32,894 nt of DNA from Mycobacterium sp. (GTDB lineage Bacteria > Actinomycetota > Actinomycetes > Mycobacteriales > Mycobacteriaceae), in assembly GCF_025933915.1 (NCBI RefSeq), contig NZ_JAICZA010000041.1:1-32894 (forward strand), read 5' to 3'. Positions 17,996 through 27,378 of this stretch are shown here, piece by piece. The first letter of the stretch is position 1; each line of letters begins with the position of its first letter. The translations under genes were made by a program, and so were the position numbers. The notes under the pieces were generated by a model, which saw nothing but the letters and a program-made list of their open reading frames with translations, was not told the origin of the DNA and made no database searches.

Positions 17996-18748
17996 ATGAC
18001 CGTCATTCTGTTGCGACACGGCCGATCCAGTTCGAACACCGCGGGCATTCTCGCAGGCCGTTCGGAGGGCGTCGATCTCGATGACAAGGGACGCGAGCAA
18101 GCCGCCGGGCTGATCGACCGGATCGGTGATCTGCCGATCCGGGAATTGATCAGTTCGCCGCTGTTGCGCTGCCGTCGCACGGTCGAGCCACTGGCCGACG
18201 CGCTGTGTCTCGTGCCGCTCGTCGACGATCGCCTCGCCGAGGTGGACTACGGAGAATGGACCGGCCGCAAGATCGGTGAGCTGGTGAGCGAGCCCCTATG
18301 GAAGGTCGTCCAGGCCCATCCCAGCGCGGCGGTCTTTCCCGGCGGCGAGGGTCTGGCGCAGGTGCAGGCGCGGGCCGTGGCCGCCGTCCGCGAGCACGAC
18401 CGCCGGCTCGCGGGCGAGCATGGCGGCGACGCGTTGTGGGTCGCTTGCACGCACGGTGATGTCATCAAGGCGGTCATCGCCGACGCGTACGGCCTACATC
18501 TGGATGGGTTCCAGCGCGTCACCGCCGACCCGGCGTCGGTGAGCGTCATCCGGTACACCGAACTGCGTCCGTTTGTGTTGCACGTCAACCACACCGGCGC
18601 ACGGCTGGCCGCCGCATTGCGGGCCGGGCCCCCGCCGAAGGAAGAGACAAAGGCGGAAACGGACGGCCAATCCAACGGCGAGGCACAGGCACCACCGGCC
18701 GCAGGAGTGCCGTCGAGCGACGCCGTGGTCGGTGGTTCGACGGATTAA
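17996..18748 (+). CDS. Histidine phosphatase family protein (Rv2135c-like)
   Basis: Phosphoglycerate-mutase-like phosphatase of 250 residues. The catalytic R-H-G motif is near the start (I-L-L-R-H-G-R-S-S-S-N), the second histidine is in A-C-T-H-G-D-V, and the conserved S-P-L-L-R-C-R-R-T and V-D-Y-G-E-W-T-G motifs carry the phosphate-pocket Arg and Glu. The H37Rv homologue has been reported as an acid phosphatase rather than a mutase. The C-terminal 35 residues are low-complexity (Glu, Thr, Ala, Pro). ATG 17996 gives M-T-V-I-L-L; GTG 17987 is in frame and adds three residues. It is followed after 61 bases by the DUF3090 gene; the two and the SCO1664-family gene form a frequent actinobacterial trio. 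Confidence 0.9.
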   Translation: MTVILLRHGRSSSNTAGILAGRSEGVDLDDKGREQAAGLIDRIGDLPIRELISSPLLRCRRTVEPLADALCLVPLVDDRLAEVDYGEWTGRKIGELVSEPLWKVVQAHPSAAVFPGGEGLAQVQARAVAAVREHDRRLAGEHGGDALWVACTHGDVIKAVIADAYGLHLDGFQRVTADPASVSVIRYTELRPFVLHVNHTGARLAAALRAGPPPKEETKAETDGQSNGEAQAPPAAGVPSSDAVVGGSTD

Positions 18749-18809
18749 TGCGGCTGCCACCTCTATCGGATCGCACGTCGACCGCAACAGCCGGTATTTT
18801 GGAGGTGCC

Positions 18810-19397
18810 ATGTCCCGCGCAATTCATGTCTTCCGCACCCCCGACCGCTTCGTGGCCGGGACCGTTGGTCAGCCCGGAAATCGCACCTTCTACATCCAGG
18901 CGGTGCATGACGCCCGGGTGGTATCGGTGATATTGGAGAAGCAGCAGGTCGCCGTGCTCGCCGAACGCATCGGCGCGCTGCTGCTCGAGGTGCATCGCAG
19001 GTTCGGCACGCCGGTCCCCCCGGAGCCCGCCGAGGTCGAGGACCTGAACCCGTTGGTCACCCCGGTGGACGCCGAGTTCCGGGTCGGGACCATGGGGCTG
19101 GGCTGGGATTCGGAGGCCCAGACCGTGGTGGTGGAGCTGCTGGCCGTCACCGACGCCGAGTTCGACGCGTCGGTGGTGCTCGACGACACCGAGGAGGGTC
19201 CTGACGCGGTGCGGGTGTTCTTGACGCCGGAGTCGGCGCGGCAGTTCGCCACCCGCTCCAACCGGGTGATCTCAGCGGGTCGCCCGCCGTGCCCGCTGTG
19301 CGACGAACCGTTGGACCCTGAGGGCCATATCTGCGCACGCGCCAACGGCTATCGGCGCAGTGCGCTGCTCGGGTCTGACGATGACCCCGAGATATGA
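18810..19397 (+). CDS. DUF3090 family protein (Rv2134c-like)
   Basis: A 195-residue protein of the actinobacterial DUF3090 family, function unknown. It starts S-R-A-I-H-V-F-R-T-P-D-R-F-V-A-G-T-V-G and has the conserved G-N-R-T-F-Y-I-Q-A segment. Near the C-terminus, C-P-L-C-D-E-P-L-D-P-E-G-H-I-C is a short CxxC...HxC motif that could bind zinc. ATG 18810 is preceded by GGAGGTG at about three to nine bases, a strong ribosome binding site, so the longer open frame upstream is discarded. The last 17 bases overlap the next gene, an SCO1664-family protein; the two families occur together across Actinobacteria, pointing to a joint task. No experimental role is known to me. Confidence 0.9.
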   Translation: MSRAIHVFRTPDRFVAGTVGQPGNRTFYIQAVHDARVVSVILEKQQVAVLAERIGALLLEVHRRFGTPVPPEPAEVEDLNPLVTPVDAEFRVGTMGLGWDSEAQTVVVELLAVTDAEFDASVVLDDTEEGPDAVRVFLTPESARQFATRSNRVISAGRPPCPLCDEPLDPEGHICARANGYRRSALLGSDDDPEI

Positions 19398-20196
19398 CGA
19401 CCGTGAGGTGTTGCGGAACGGCGAGCTGACGGTCATCGGACGGATCCGCTCAGCTTCCAACGCCACCTTCTTGTGCGAATCGACGCTCGACGAGCGCGCG
19501 GTGCATTGCGTTTACAAGCCGGTCGCCGGCGAAGCGCCGCTGTGGGACTTTCCTGACGGCACGTTGGCCGGCCGCGAGCTGGGCGCGTACCTGGTATCGA
19601 CGCAATTGGGTTGGAACATCGTGCCCTACACGATCATTCGCCACGGGCCGGCGGGTCCCGGCATGCTGCAGCAGTGGGTGCAGCAGCCCGGCGACACGGT
19701 GGACACCGATCCTCGCGAAGGCCCGGACCTGGTCGACCTGTTCCCCGCCGGCAAAGCCCAACCCGGTTATCTGCCGGTGCTGCGCGCCCACGACTATGCC
19801 GGTGACGAGGTCGTTTTGATGCACGCCGACGATATTCGCTTGTGGCGGATGGCGGTGTTCGACGTGCTGGTCAACAACGCCGACCGCAAGGGTGGCCATG
19901 TCCTGCGCGACCTCGACGGTCACATCTTCGGGGTCGACCACGGCGTGTGCCTGCACGTGGAGAACAAGCTGCGGACCGTGCTGTGGGGATGGGCCGGCAA
20001 GCCCATCGACGGCCAAACCCTGACAGCCGTCGCCGGTCTGGCCGAGGCCGTCACCGGCTCGTTCGGTGACGAACTGGCCGAGCAGATCACTCGCGCGGAG
20101 ATCGCCGCGCTGCGCATGCGCGCGCAGGCGCTGCTGGACAACCCGGTGATGCCCGGACCCAACCGCCATCGTCCGATTCCGTGGCCGGCTTTCTAG
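19381..20196 (+). CDS. SCO1664 family protein (Rv2133c-like), PI3/4-kinase-like fold
   Basis: A 271-residue protein of the SCO1664 family, distantly related to the phosphatidylinositol 3/4-kinase-like fold. Kinase-type motifs can be picked out: C-V-Y-K-P-V-A-G-E with the candidate ATP-binding lysine, F-D-V-L-V-N-N-A-D-R-K-G-G-H as a catalytic-loop-like H/N/D/K cluster, and I-F-G-V-D-H-G-V-C as the metal-binding D-x-G-like site. No substrate is known. ATG 19381 overlaps the DUF3090 gene by 17 bases and gives M-T-P-R-Y-D-D-R-E-V-L. The GTG at 19360 is a less likely start because it would lengthen the overlap. The gene is probably translated together with DUF3090. Confidence 0.85.
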   Translation: MTPRYDDREVLRNGELTVIGRIRSASNATFLCESTLDERAVHCVYKPVAGEAPLWDFPDGTLAGRELGAYLVSTQLGWNIVPYTIIRHGPAGPGMLQQWVQQPGDTVDTDPREGPDLVDLFPAGKAQPGYLPVLRAHDYAGDEVVLMHADDIRLWRMAVFDVLVNNADRKGGHVLRDLDGHIFGVDHGVCLHVENKLRTVLWGWAGKPIDGQTLTAVAGLAEAVTGSFGDELAEQITRAEIAALRMRAQALLDNPVMPGPNRHRPIPWPAF

Positions 20197-20282
20197 CGGT
20201 GATCGCAAGCGCGGCGGCGCCGAACGCAGCGGGTCGCCGCCATCGGTGAAGGCCGCGACAGGGCGTCGGCGATACTGAAGCG

Positions 20283-21095
20283 GTGAGCCCCGCCGCCGCC
20301 GACGAGTCGGACGAGATGACCGATGCCGCTCTGGCCGCCGATCTCGCCGCCGAGGCGGGGGAGTTGCTGCTCAAAGTCCGCGACGAAGTCGGGTTCGGCT
20401 ATCCGTGGGCGCTGGGCGACGCGGGTGACAGCCTGGCGAACGAACTGATCCTGCGGCGGTTGCACGTCGAACGGCCCGCTGACGCGGTGCTCAGCGAGGA
20501 GGCCTACGACGACCTGTCCCGGCTGCAGCACGACCGGGTCTGGATCATCGACCCGCTGGACGGCACCCGTGAGTTCTCCACGCCGGGGCGTGACGACTGG
20601 GCGGTCCATATCGCGCTGTGGCAACGTCCCACCGACGGTCCCACCGACAACAAGCGCGAGATCACCGACGCGGCGGTGTCGTTGCCCGCCCGCGGGAACA
20701 TCGTCTACCGCAGCGACACCGTGAGCGACGGCGCCGCGCGGGTCGGCGTCACCGACACGATCCGCATCGCCGTCAGCGCCACCCGGCCCCCGGCGGTCCT
20801 GCACCGGATGCGGCAGACGTTGCCCATACAGCCCGTGGCGATTGGGTCGGCGGGGGCCAAGGCGATGGCCATCATCGATGGCGACGTCGACGCCTACGTG
20901 CACGCCGGCGGCCAGTGGGAGTGGGACTCGGCGGCTCCGGCCGGGGTGGTGATGGCCGCCGGGATGCACGCATCGCGGCTTGACGGATCACCGATGCGCT
21001 ACAACCAACTCGACCCGTACCTGCCCGACTTCGTCATGTGCCGCGCCGAGTTGGCGCCGATCCTGCTGGGCGCTATTCGCGACGCGTGGCGCTAG
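20283..21095 (+). CDS. cysQ: 3'-phosphoadenosine 5'-phosphate phosphatase CysQ
   Basis: Inositol-monophosphatase-fold enzyme. CysQ of M. tuberculosis (Rv2131c) hydrolyses PAP to AMP in sulphate assimilation and also acts on sugar phosphates. The 270-residue product shows the metal-binding signature [12 protein letters not shown], the upstream Glu of L-S-E-E-A and the second family motif Q-W-E-W-D-S-A-A-P. Length and sequence match Rv2131c (267 residues). GTG 20283 is accepted because no closer start is present and the N-terminal S-P-A-A matches the homologue; a clear ribosome binding site is lacking. It ends in a four-base overlap with the stop of the aldehyde dehydrogenase on the other strand. 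Confidence 0.93.
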   Translation: MSPAAADESDEMTDAALAADLAAEAGELLLKVRDEVGFGYPWALGDAGDSLANELILRRLHVERPADAVLSEEAYDDLSRLQHDRVWIIDPLDGTREFSTPGRDDWAVHIALWQRPTDGPTDNKREITDAAVSLPARGNIVYRSDTVSDGAARVGVTDTIRIAVSATRPPAVLHRMRQTLPIQPVAIGSAGAKAMAIIDGDVDAYVHAGGQWEWDSAAPAGVVMAAGMHASRLDGSPMRYNQLDPYLPDFVMCRAELAPILLGAIRDAWR

Positions 21096-22654
21096 CGGGC
21101 CCGACGTCCGAGCCGGCGTCGCCAGTCTTTCGCTGACAGCAGGCGGACGACGTTTTCCACTAAGGTGCCCTTCTTGCGGCTGTAGGGGTACCAGAGCAGT
21201 TCCTTTTTCATCGCGACCCGCTCGGCGACGATGGCTTTCTGGCGGCAGTATTTGCGGATCCCGTCGGCGCCACCGGAGCGCGAACCGATCCCCGATTCCT
21301 TCCACCCGACCATCGGAAGCCCGAACTGCAACAGGCTGGTGACGACGTTGTTGATGTTGACGCTGCCCGTATTCATTTGCCGCGCAACGGCCATCGCCTT
21401 GTCTTTGTCCCGCGTCCACACGCTGCCGGACAACCCCAGATTGGAGTCATTGGCCTTGGCGATGGCTTCCGCGACGTCGCGGACCCTCATGACCGGCAGC
21501 GTGGGGCCGAAGGTCTCTTCGCGCATGCACGCCATGTCGTGGTTCACGTCGACCAGCACGGTCGGCTCGTAGAACAAGCCGCCGCCGCCACCGCTCGCCT
21601 TTCCGCCGACAAGCACGTTCGCGCCCTTGCTCACGGCGTCGTCGACATGGCGGGACACGATCGCGAGTTGCTGCTCGGTGGTCATCGACCCGACTTCGCA
21701 GGAGTAGTCGTGCCCGGCGTCCATGCCGTTGCGCAGCGCGGACGTCTTGGCCACCAACTTCTTCACGAACTCGTCGTAGACCGGCTCCTCGACGTAGACC
21801 CGTTCCACCGAGATACACACCTGCCCGGTGTAGAAGAACCCGCCCCACACCGCACCGTCGACGGCGCGGTCGATGTCGGCGTCGGCGCACACGATCATCG
21901 CGTCCTTGCCCCCGAGCTCCAGGCTGCAGGGGATCAGCCGCTCGGCCGCCGCGACGGCGATGCGGCGCCCGGTGCCGACCGACCCGGTGAACATCACGTA
22001 GTCGACCGTATTCACCAGGGCCGCACCGGTTTCGCCGTAACCGAACACCACATCCAGCACGTTCGGCGCGCCGATCTGCTTCCAGCCCTCGACCGCGACC
22101 CGCCATGCCAGCGGCGTGAACTCCGAGGGCTTGGACAGCACGGCGCACCCGGCCATCAGGGCGGCGGGAATGTCGAGCAGCGGCACCGACAGCGGCCCGT
22201 TCCACGGGGTGATGACCCCGACGAGCTGATAGGGCTCATAGACCAGCGTCAGCTTTTTGCCCGCGTTGGCGGCGCCGTAGGGGCGCACCGTCTGATCCGC
22301 CAAAAATTCGGCCGCGTTGTCAATCCAATAGTTGATGATCTGCAGGCCGGAAATCTCCACGCCGGTGTCGCCCCAGGACTTGCCCGTCTCGAGTTGCAGC
22401 GGCGTCAACAGGTCATCGCGGTGATCGAGCATCCAGTCGCGCCACTTGCCCAGCCACCGTGCGCGGCCGCCGACTCCCATTTGCTGCCACATCGGCTGAG
22501 CCGCCCGCAGGCGGGTGGCCACGGCCTCGACTTCGCCGACGGTCGCCACCGGGACGTGGCCGACGACTTGTGCCGTCGCCGGGCAGGTGACCACCACTTC
22601 TTGGTGCGTGGCCGCACCCGCGGTGTCGGTTCGGTCAGTTGTATTAGTCGACAT
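21092..22654 (-). CDS. NAD(P)-dependent aldehyde dehydrogenase (GabD2-like group)
   Basis: Aldehyde dehydrogenase superfamily protein of 520 residues. The catalytic cysteine is C280 in F-Y-T-G-Q-V-C-I-S, the general base is E246 in L-E-L-G-G-K-D, and the oxyanion Asn is in [17 protein letters not shown] is the dinucleotide-binding loop, and E-E-T-F-G-P the C-terminal signature. It looks closer to the GabD2-like succinate-semialdehyde dehydrogenase group than to betaine or phenylacetaldehyde enzymes, but the substrate is open. ATG 22654 is chosen over ATG 22672 because GAGGTGG stands at the correct distance only for the former. It is divergent from mshC and convergent with cysQ. I do not recall an aldehyde dehydrogenase at this site in H37Rv. 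Confidence 0.9.
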   Translation of the reverse strand: MSTNTTDRTDTAGAATHQEVVVTCPATAQVVGHVPVATVGEVEAVATRLRAAQPMWQQMGVGGRARWLGKWRDWMLDHRDDLLTPLQLETGKSWGDTGVEISGLQIINYWIDNAAEFLADQTVRPYGAANAGKKLTLVYEPYQLVGVITPWNGPLSVPLLDIPAALMAGCAVLSKPSEFTPLAWRVAVEGWKQIGAPNVLDVVFGYGETGAALVNTVDYVMFTGSVGTGRRIAVAAAERLIPCSLELGGKDAMIVCADADIDRAVDGAVWGGFFYTGQVCISVERVYVEEPVYDEFVKKLVAKTSALRNGMDAGHDYSCEVGSMTTEQQLAIVSRHVDDAVSKGANVLVGGKASGGGGGLFYEPTVLVDVNHDMACMREETFGPTLPVMRVRDVAEAIAKANDSNLGLSGSVWTRDKDKAMAVARQMNTGSVNINNVVTSLLQFGLPMVGWKESGIGSRSGGADGIRKYCRQKAIVAERVAMKKELLWYPYSRKKGTLVENVVRLLSAKDWRRRLGRRAR

Positions 22655-22801
22655 CGCAACCACCTCGCTCATCGACGTTGAGCGGATTTGCTCGATACCG
22701 GACTTAGCAAACCACAAATCGCGCGGGGACGATAGCGCCCCCGGGGCGCACAACAGCGGTCGATTCCGACCTGCATCGTCACCACGCTTAGGCTGATTGC
22801 C

Positions 22802-24037
22802 ATGCAGTCCTGGTCTTCCCCACCGGTTCCCGCGTTGGCGGGACGCGGCCCGGAGCTTCGGCTGTATGACACGTCTGACCGGCAGGTGCGTCCCGTGGCG
22901 GCCGGCTCGACCGCCACGATGTATGTCTGCGGCATCACCCCGTACGACGCGACCCACTTGGGCCACGCCGCAACCTATCTGGCGTTCGATCTGATCTACC
23001 GGCAGTGGCTGGATCTCGGCCACGACGTCCACTACGTGCAAAACGTCACCGACGTCGACGATCCCCTGCTGGAGCGCGCCGAACGCGACGGCATCGACTG
23101 GCGCGAGCTGGCCGAGCGCGAGGTGTCGCTGTTCCGTGCGGACATGGCGGCGCTGCGCATGCTGGCGCCCCGCGACTACGTCGGCGCGACCGAGGCGATC
23201 GCCGAGGTCATCGAGCTTGTCGAGAAGATGCTGGCGTCCGGGGCGGCCTACGTCCTCGACGGCGAATACCCGGACATCTACTACCGGGCCGATGCCACAC
23301 CCCAGTTCGGCTACGAATCAGGCTACGACCGCGAGACCATGCTGCGGCTGTTCTCCGAGCGCGGCGGCGACCCGCTGCGGCCCGGCAAGAGCGACGAGCT
23401 CGACGCCCTGCTGTGGCTGGCCGCGCGTCCCGGTGAGCCCAGCTGGCCATCGCCCTTCGGCGACGGCCGGCCCGGCTGGCATGTCGAGTGCGCGGCGATC
23501 GCGCTCAGCCGCATCGGCAGCGGCCTGGACATTCAGGGCGGGGGCAGCGACCTGATCTTCCCGCATCACGAATTCACCGCGGCGCACGCCGAATGTGTCC
23601 GGGGCGAAAGGCGATTCGCGCGCCACTACGTGCACGCCGGGATGATCGGCTGGGACGGGCACAAGATGTCCAAGAGCCGCGGCAACCTGGTTCTGGTGTC
23701 GAGTCTGCGGGCGCAAGGGGTGGAGCCGGCGGCGATCCGGCTGGGGCTGCTGGCCGGGCACTACCGCGGCGATCGCTATTGGAGCGATCAGGTGCTCGGC
23801 GAGGCCATCACTCGGCTGCAGCGCTGGCGCACCGCGGCCGCGCTACCGGCCGGCCCGGACGCGGCCGACGTGATCGCGCGGGTGCGCCAATATTTGGCCG
23901 ACGACCTCGACACCCCCAAAGCTCTTGCCGCACTTGATGGTTGGACCACCGATGCGCTCGACTACGGCGGCCACGACACCGAGGCGCCCCGGCTGGTGGC
24001 GGCCGCGATCGATGCGTTACTGGGCGTGGCCCTGTAA
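22802..24037 (+). CDS. mshC: Cysteine--1-D-myo-inositol 2-amino-2-deoxy-alpha-D-glucopyranoside ligase MshC
   Basis: Mycothiol biosynthesis enzyme that joins cysteine to GlcN-Ins via a cysteinyl adenylate; a paralogue of cysteinyl-tRNA synthetase. The 411 residues (about 414 in M. tuberculosis) carry C43 in Y-V-C-G-I-T, the HIGH-type motif HLGH at 52-55, and the KMSKS motif at 288-292. W-H-V-E-C-A-A and H-H-E-F are zinc and substrate contacts. It lacks the anticodon-binding C-terminal domain expected of CysS, which separates it from a true synthetase. It has a divergent 147-bp gap to the aldehyde dehydrogenase start. Downstream begins the accessory block. Confidence 0.95.
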   Translation: MQSWSSPPVPALAGRGPELRLYDTSDRQVRPVAAGSTATMYVCGITPYDATHLGHAATYLAFDLIYRQWLDLGHDVHYVQNVTDVDDPLLERAERDGIDWRELAEREVSLFRADMAALRMLAPRDYVGATEAIAEVIELVEKMLASGAAYVLDGEYPDIYYRADATPQFGYESGYDRETMLRLFSERGGDPLRPGKSDELDALLWLAARPGEPSWPSPFGDGRPGWHVECAAIALSRIGSGLDIQGGGSDLIFPHHEFTAAHAECVRGERRFARHYVHAGMIGWDGHKMSKSRGNLVLVSSLRAQGVEPAAIRLGLLAGHYRGDRYWSDQVLGEAITRLQRWRTAAALPAGPDAADVIARVRQYLADDLDTPKALAALDGWTTDALDYGGHDTEAPRLVAAAIDALLGVAL

Positions 24038-24549
24038 TCGCAGGGTCGATGTGTGATCGGTGTCAGCTCCGTGGCCAGGGTTGCCACCGCAGATCGAAGT
24101 GTCTTGTGCGCCACTTCTCTGGGCCTACCCGGCTAACCCATGCATCGTGTGATATTTGCTGGTGTCCATATTTGAATCGTGCCTTGGTTGCTATGAAACA
24201 GCTGTATAACCAGTACGTTAATTAACACTGGTGTCGAATTGCGCGCGGTCGATGCCGTTTGCTGAGGGCCAGTATTTCAGGTATATTTTGCGATAACTGC
24301 TGGACCATAAGAGGGAGTGGGGTCCGGTGTGTACCGAGAGCGGATCGACGTGGCAGTCTTCGGGAATACTGCTGCGTCGGCCGAAAACTCGCCATCGTAG
24401 TAAGCCGCATAGGCGTGGTGTAGCTGCTACCGCTGGGCCGATCGGCCCATCTGGGTATTGAACCTTCACCAACGGGATGTGGCTTGATGAACGCAACTTT
24501 TCTGAACGCCAGGGCACCGATACGCCCTCACCGGCTCTAGGGGTTTCCG
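24038..24549. other. AT-rich non-coding interval at the start of the accessory block
   Basis: There are 512 bases with no recognisable gene. Composition is visibly richer in A and T than on either side, most clearly at 24140-24300. It contains a palindromic patch at 24209-24232, where ACCAGT and ACTGGT flank the perfect GTTAATTAAC. It also holds a promoter-like pair (24259-24287) and, close to the next gene, GGCTTG (24481) and ATACGCCC (24520), which resemble elements in the two later leaders. A small frame from GTG 24328 ends after about 23 codons and has no recognisable character. No integrase, tRNA fragment or terminal repeat was found at the junction. Confidence 0.6.
24259..24287 (+). promoter_or_regulatory. 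Candidate promoter of the first LAL regulator
   Basis: TTGCTG (24259-24264) and TATATT (24282-24287) are separated by 17 bases, the best sigma-70-like pair in this interval. Transcription would begin near 24294 and give a leader of about 255 bases before GTG 24550. Confidence 0.45.
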
Positions 24550-27258
24550 GTGCAGGGGGTACATGGGTCGACGTGGCCCATCGTGGGACGAGATGCCGAA
24601 TTGCGGCGGTCGCTGGCCGCTCTCGGTAGTGGGGAGTTCCACGGCGTGGCGTTGGTCGGCGACAGTGGGGTGGGCAAGTCGACACTCGCGCGCATGCTGG
24701 CGAAGGCGGGCGAGTCGGCCGGCCGCACGGTGCGATTCGCGCTGGGCACTCAAACCGGCCACGCGGTGCCGCTGGGGGCGTTTTCTCGGGCGGTGAGCCT
24801 TGGGGTGGCGCACGAACCGACGGCTATGCTGGCCGCCGCGCATAACACCTTGGGCCAAGACAAGAACCTGGTGGTGGTGGTCGACGACGCGCAGTTGCTC
24901 GACCCGCTGTCGGCCACCTTGGTCAATCAGCTTGCGTCAGGCCGTAGCGCACGGTTGATCGTGACGATCCGGTCCGGCGAGCCCGTCTTGGATGCGGTAA
25001 CCGCATTGTTGAAAGAGCGCATATTGCTGACCGTTCACGTCGATCCGTTCACCCGCGAGCAGACCGCGCTGCTGGCCGGTGCGGTGTTGGATGGTCCGGT
25101 CGACTCACGATTGGTTGACGAGTTGTTCGAGCGCAGTGCGGGAAATCCGTTGCTGCTGCGCGGTTTTCTGGCCGCTGGGCAAGAGAGTGGGGCGCTGGCT
25201 CACACGGAGGCGGGCTGGCAACTTCGGGGTCCGCTGCGCGCGGATCGCGAACTTCACGAAGCTTTGGAGTTTCGGCTGCAATCGCTGAGCCCCAAGGAGT
25301 TGGAGGTGGTGGAGATCCTGGCGACCGCCGAGCGGCTGAAGTGGGAGATTCTGCGTGACATCTGCGATGCCGGCGCGGTCGCGACTCTGGAGCGTCGTGG
25401 TCTGATCCAGTTGGTTGCCGACGGATCGCACACCGTAGCTCAGTTGAATCAACCGATGCTCGGTGAAGCGGCGACCCGCCACGGCGGGATGGTGCGTGCC
25501 CGGCAACTCAACGGCAAATTGGCGCGGGCTCTGCAAAGGCATGATCGGGCAGGGGGTCGAGTCCTGAGGTTGCCCGGCCTACAGGCCCGGATCCGGTTGG
25601 CGCAGTTCATGATTCACAGCGACTTGGATCCGGACCTCGAGGTGGTCATCGAAGCGGCGGCGGATTCGCTGGCGATGTCGAATGTTGTGCTGGGTGAGGA
25701 ATTGGCGAGGTTCGCGGTCGATCGTGGTGGTGGTCTGCCGGCCGCGTTGGTGCTTGCCGAGGCGGTGAGTTGGCAGGGCCGCGGCGAGGAGGCCGATTCC
25801 GTGCTGGTCGACGCCGAACCCAGCGGCGACGATGACTGGCTGATCGCGCGGTGGGGCTGTCTACGCGCTGCCAACTTGCACTGGGGCTGCGGAGACGTTG
25901 AAGCCGCCACCCGGGTGGTCGATGACGTGAAAAAGCGTGTGGCGTCCGAGGCCGGCATCCAACTGATCAACGCGCTCGAGGTGTCCATGGGCTACTTCCA
26001 TGGCGACATTGAGACGACGATTGAACTTGGGCTGGGCTTGTGTGAGTCCGATTTACTACCGATAGCGACCGTGTGGGCGGTTTTCCCGACATGCGGTGCC
26101 TTGGCGGCGGCGGGCCGGTTTTCCGAAGTCAGCCGCATAGCCGACCTCGGGCTACGCGCGGCCGCGCTGTGCGGACTGGGGCCGCATCGATTCAACATCG
26201 GGATGACCGAGATCATGGCCGCGACCGCCGCCGGCGATGACCGCGCGGGAGAGCGGATCTATAAGCGTTATGCCGCGATGGCTGCCGGCCTTCCTGAAGC
26301 GAAGGCCATGGTCGACGCGATGCTCGGGCTCGTGCACGTTGCACGTGGTGAGCTCGCGTCAGCGTGCGCTGCATTCGTCGACTCGGTTGCGGTGTTCGCT
26401 CGGGGCTTTCCGTCGCCTTGGTTGGCGCTGGTGGCCGCCCTGCTTGCGCAGGCGGAAGGGGAGCGGGGAGACGGCGCGGCGGCCGCCGCGGCGTTGTGGC
26501 GTGCGGATAAAGCCTACGGACCGCATGTCGCGGTGTTTTTGCCAGAACTCGAGCTCGCCAGGGCCTGGGAGCGAGCGTCCGCCGGGGAGACGACGGCCGC
26601 ACAGACGCATGCGGTGCAAGCCGCGCAAATCGCGGAAGCGGCCGGGATGCACGCGGTTGAGCTACGGGCGCGCCATGCAGCTGTGCGCTTCGGCGATCGT
26701 TCGCAGGCCAGGCGGTTGGAGAAACTTGCTCGTATCCTGAGCACCGCGCTGGCCGAGGCGGTCGCCGACCATGCCCGCGGACTGGCGCAACAGGACGGCG
26801 GTCTGCTCGACGTCGCCGCACACAAATTCGCCGATCTCGGCGCATTGGCTTTCGCCGCCGACGCGTCGGCGCATGCGGCCGGCGAACATGCCCGCAATGG
26901 CGACCGCGGTAAGAAATTCGAATCGTCGACTTGGGCGCAGGCTCTGGCCAGCCAATGCGGGTCACGCACACCGGCGGTTGCAGTGGCGCCGTGCCCGCTT
27001 CCCTTCAGCGGGCGTGAGCGTCAGATCGTGATGCTGGTCGCGGCCGGTCTGTCCAATCGCCAGATCGCCGACCGGCTGGTCATCTCGGTGCGCACGGTGG
27101 AGGGGCACCTCTACCGTATCTTCGCCAAACTCGGCATCAACACTCGCGACCAACTCATCTGCCTCACACAGAGGGAGCCGTCTGCGCGACGGGAGTTGTC
27201 ACTTCTTGGCGACGGGTCGCTGGGTTACGGGAGCCTCGATCACCCCCGGACCGGCTGA
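24550..27258 (+). CDS. Large LuxR-type ATPase regulator (LAL family), copy 1
   Basis: A 902-residue STAND-type transcription regulator. An AAA/NACHT-like ATPase is at the N-terminus, with Walker [10 protein letters not shown] at residues 37-45 and Walker B L-V-V-V-V-D-D-A-Q at 107-115. A long helical, Ala-rich middle follows that resembles TPR-type sensor repeats (about residues 380-800). A LuxR/GerE DNA-binding domain lies at about 817-873 ([33 protein letters not shown]). LAL regulators generally activate nearby operons on binding a ligand, often in antibiotic or sugar loci. GTG 24550 has AGGGG six bases upstream. It is a tandem paralogue of copy 2 and sits upstream of mbtH and an NRPS, so control of that locus is a reasonable inference. 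Confidence 0.93.
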   Translation: MQGVHGSTWPIVGRDAELRRSLAALGSGEFHGVALVGDSGVGKSTLARMLAKAGESAGRTVRFALGTQTGHAVPLGAFSRAVSLGVAHEPTAMLAAAHNTLGQDKNLVVVVDDAQLLDPLSATLVNQLASGRSARLIVTIRSGEPVLDAVTALLKERILLTVHVDPFTREQTALLAGAVLDGPVDSRLVDELFERSAGNPLLLRGFLAAGQESGALAHTEAGWQLRGPLRADRELHEALEFRLQSLSPKELEVVEILATAERLKWEILRDICDAGAVATLERRGLIQLVADGSHTVAQLNQPMLGEAATRHGGMVRARQLNGKLARALQRHDRAGGRVLRLPGLQARIRLAQFMIHSDLDPDLEVVIEAAADSLAMSNVVLGEELARFAVDRGGGLPAALVLAEAVSWQGRGEEADSVLVDAEPSGDDDWLIARWGCLRAANLHWGCGDVEAATRVVDDVKKRVASEAGIQLINALEVSMGYFHGDIETTIELGLGLCESDLLPIATVWAVFPTCGALAAAGRFSEVSRIADLGLRAAALCGLGPHRFNIGMTEIMAATAAGDDRAGERIYKRYAAMAAGLPEAKAMVDAMLGLVHVARGELASACAAFVDSVAVFARGFPSPWLALVAALLAQAEGERGDGAAAAAALWRADKAYGPHVAVFLPELELARAWERASAGETTAAQTHAVQAAQIAEAAGMHAVELRARHAAVRFGDRSQARRLEKLARILSTALAEAVADHARGLAQQDGGLLDVAAHKFADLGALAFAADASAHAAGEHARNGDRGKKFESSTWAQALASQCGSRTPAVAVAPCPLPFSGRERQIVMLVAAGLSNRQIADRLVISVRTVEGHLYRIFAKLGINTRDQLICLTQREPSARRELSLLGDGSLGYGSLDHPRTG

Positions 27259-27359
27259 GTTTTCGCTGTCGGCTCGTGCGGTTTTAGGCGCCCCTACTCT
27301 ATCTCCGGGCGCATACCACTCGACTTACATCTGGCTTGCGACGATGCCTGCTTGAGGGG

Positions 27360-27378
27360 CCATACGCTCCCGCACATG
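27360..27378 (+). promoter_or_regulatory. Shared promoter-like block in the leader of LAL copy 2
   Basis: CCATACGCTCCCG (27360-27372) plus CATG (27375-27378) recurs at 30643-30661 upstream of mbtH. TACGCT (27363-27368) fits the mycobacterial TANNNT -10 pattern and ends seven bases before an ATG (27376). Transcription from it would therefore be leaderless or nearly so for the small frame 27376-27570. ACTCTAT also stands upstream at 27296-27302, with GGCTTG between. No good -35 is visible at 16-18 bases. Confidence 0.45.

Noticed and set aside
21377..22681. A 434-codon open frame on the plus strand opposite the aldehyde dehydrogenase
   Set aside because: It mirrors the aldehyde dehydrogenase codons, is rich in His, Arg and Gly and lacks domains.
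22802..24037. Cysteinyl-tRNA synthetase CysS
   Set aside because: Lacks the C-terminal anticodon-binding domain, and length and N-terminus fit MshC.
24030..24045. CCCTG/CAGGG hairpin over the mshC stop as a terminator
   Set aside because: Only five base pairs around a six-base loop with no U-run; too weak to call.
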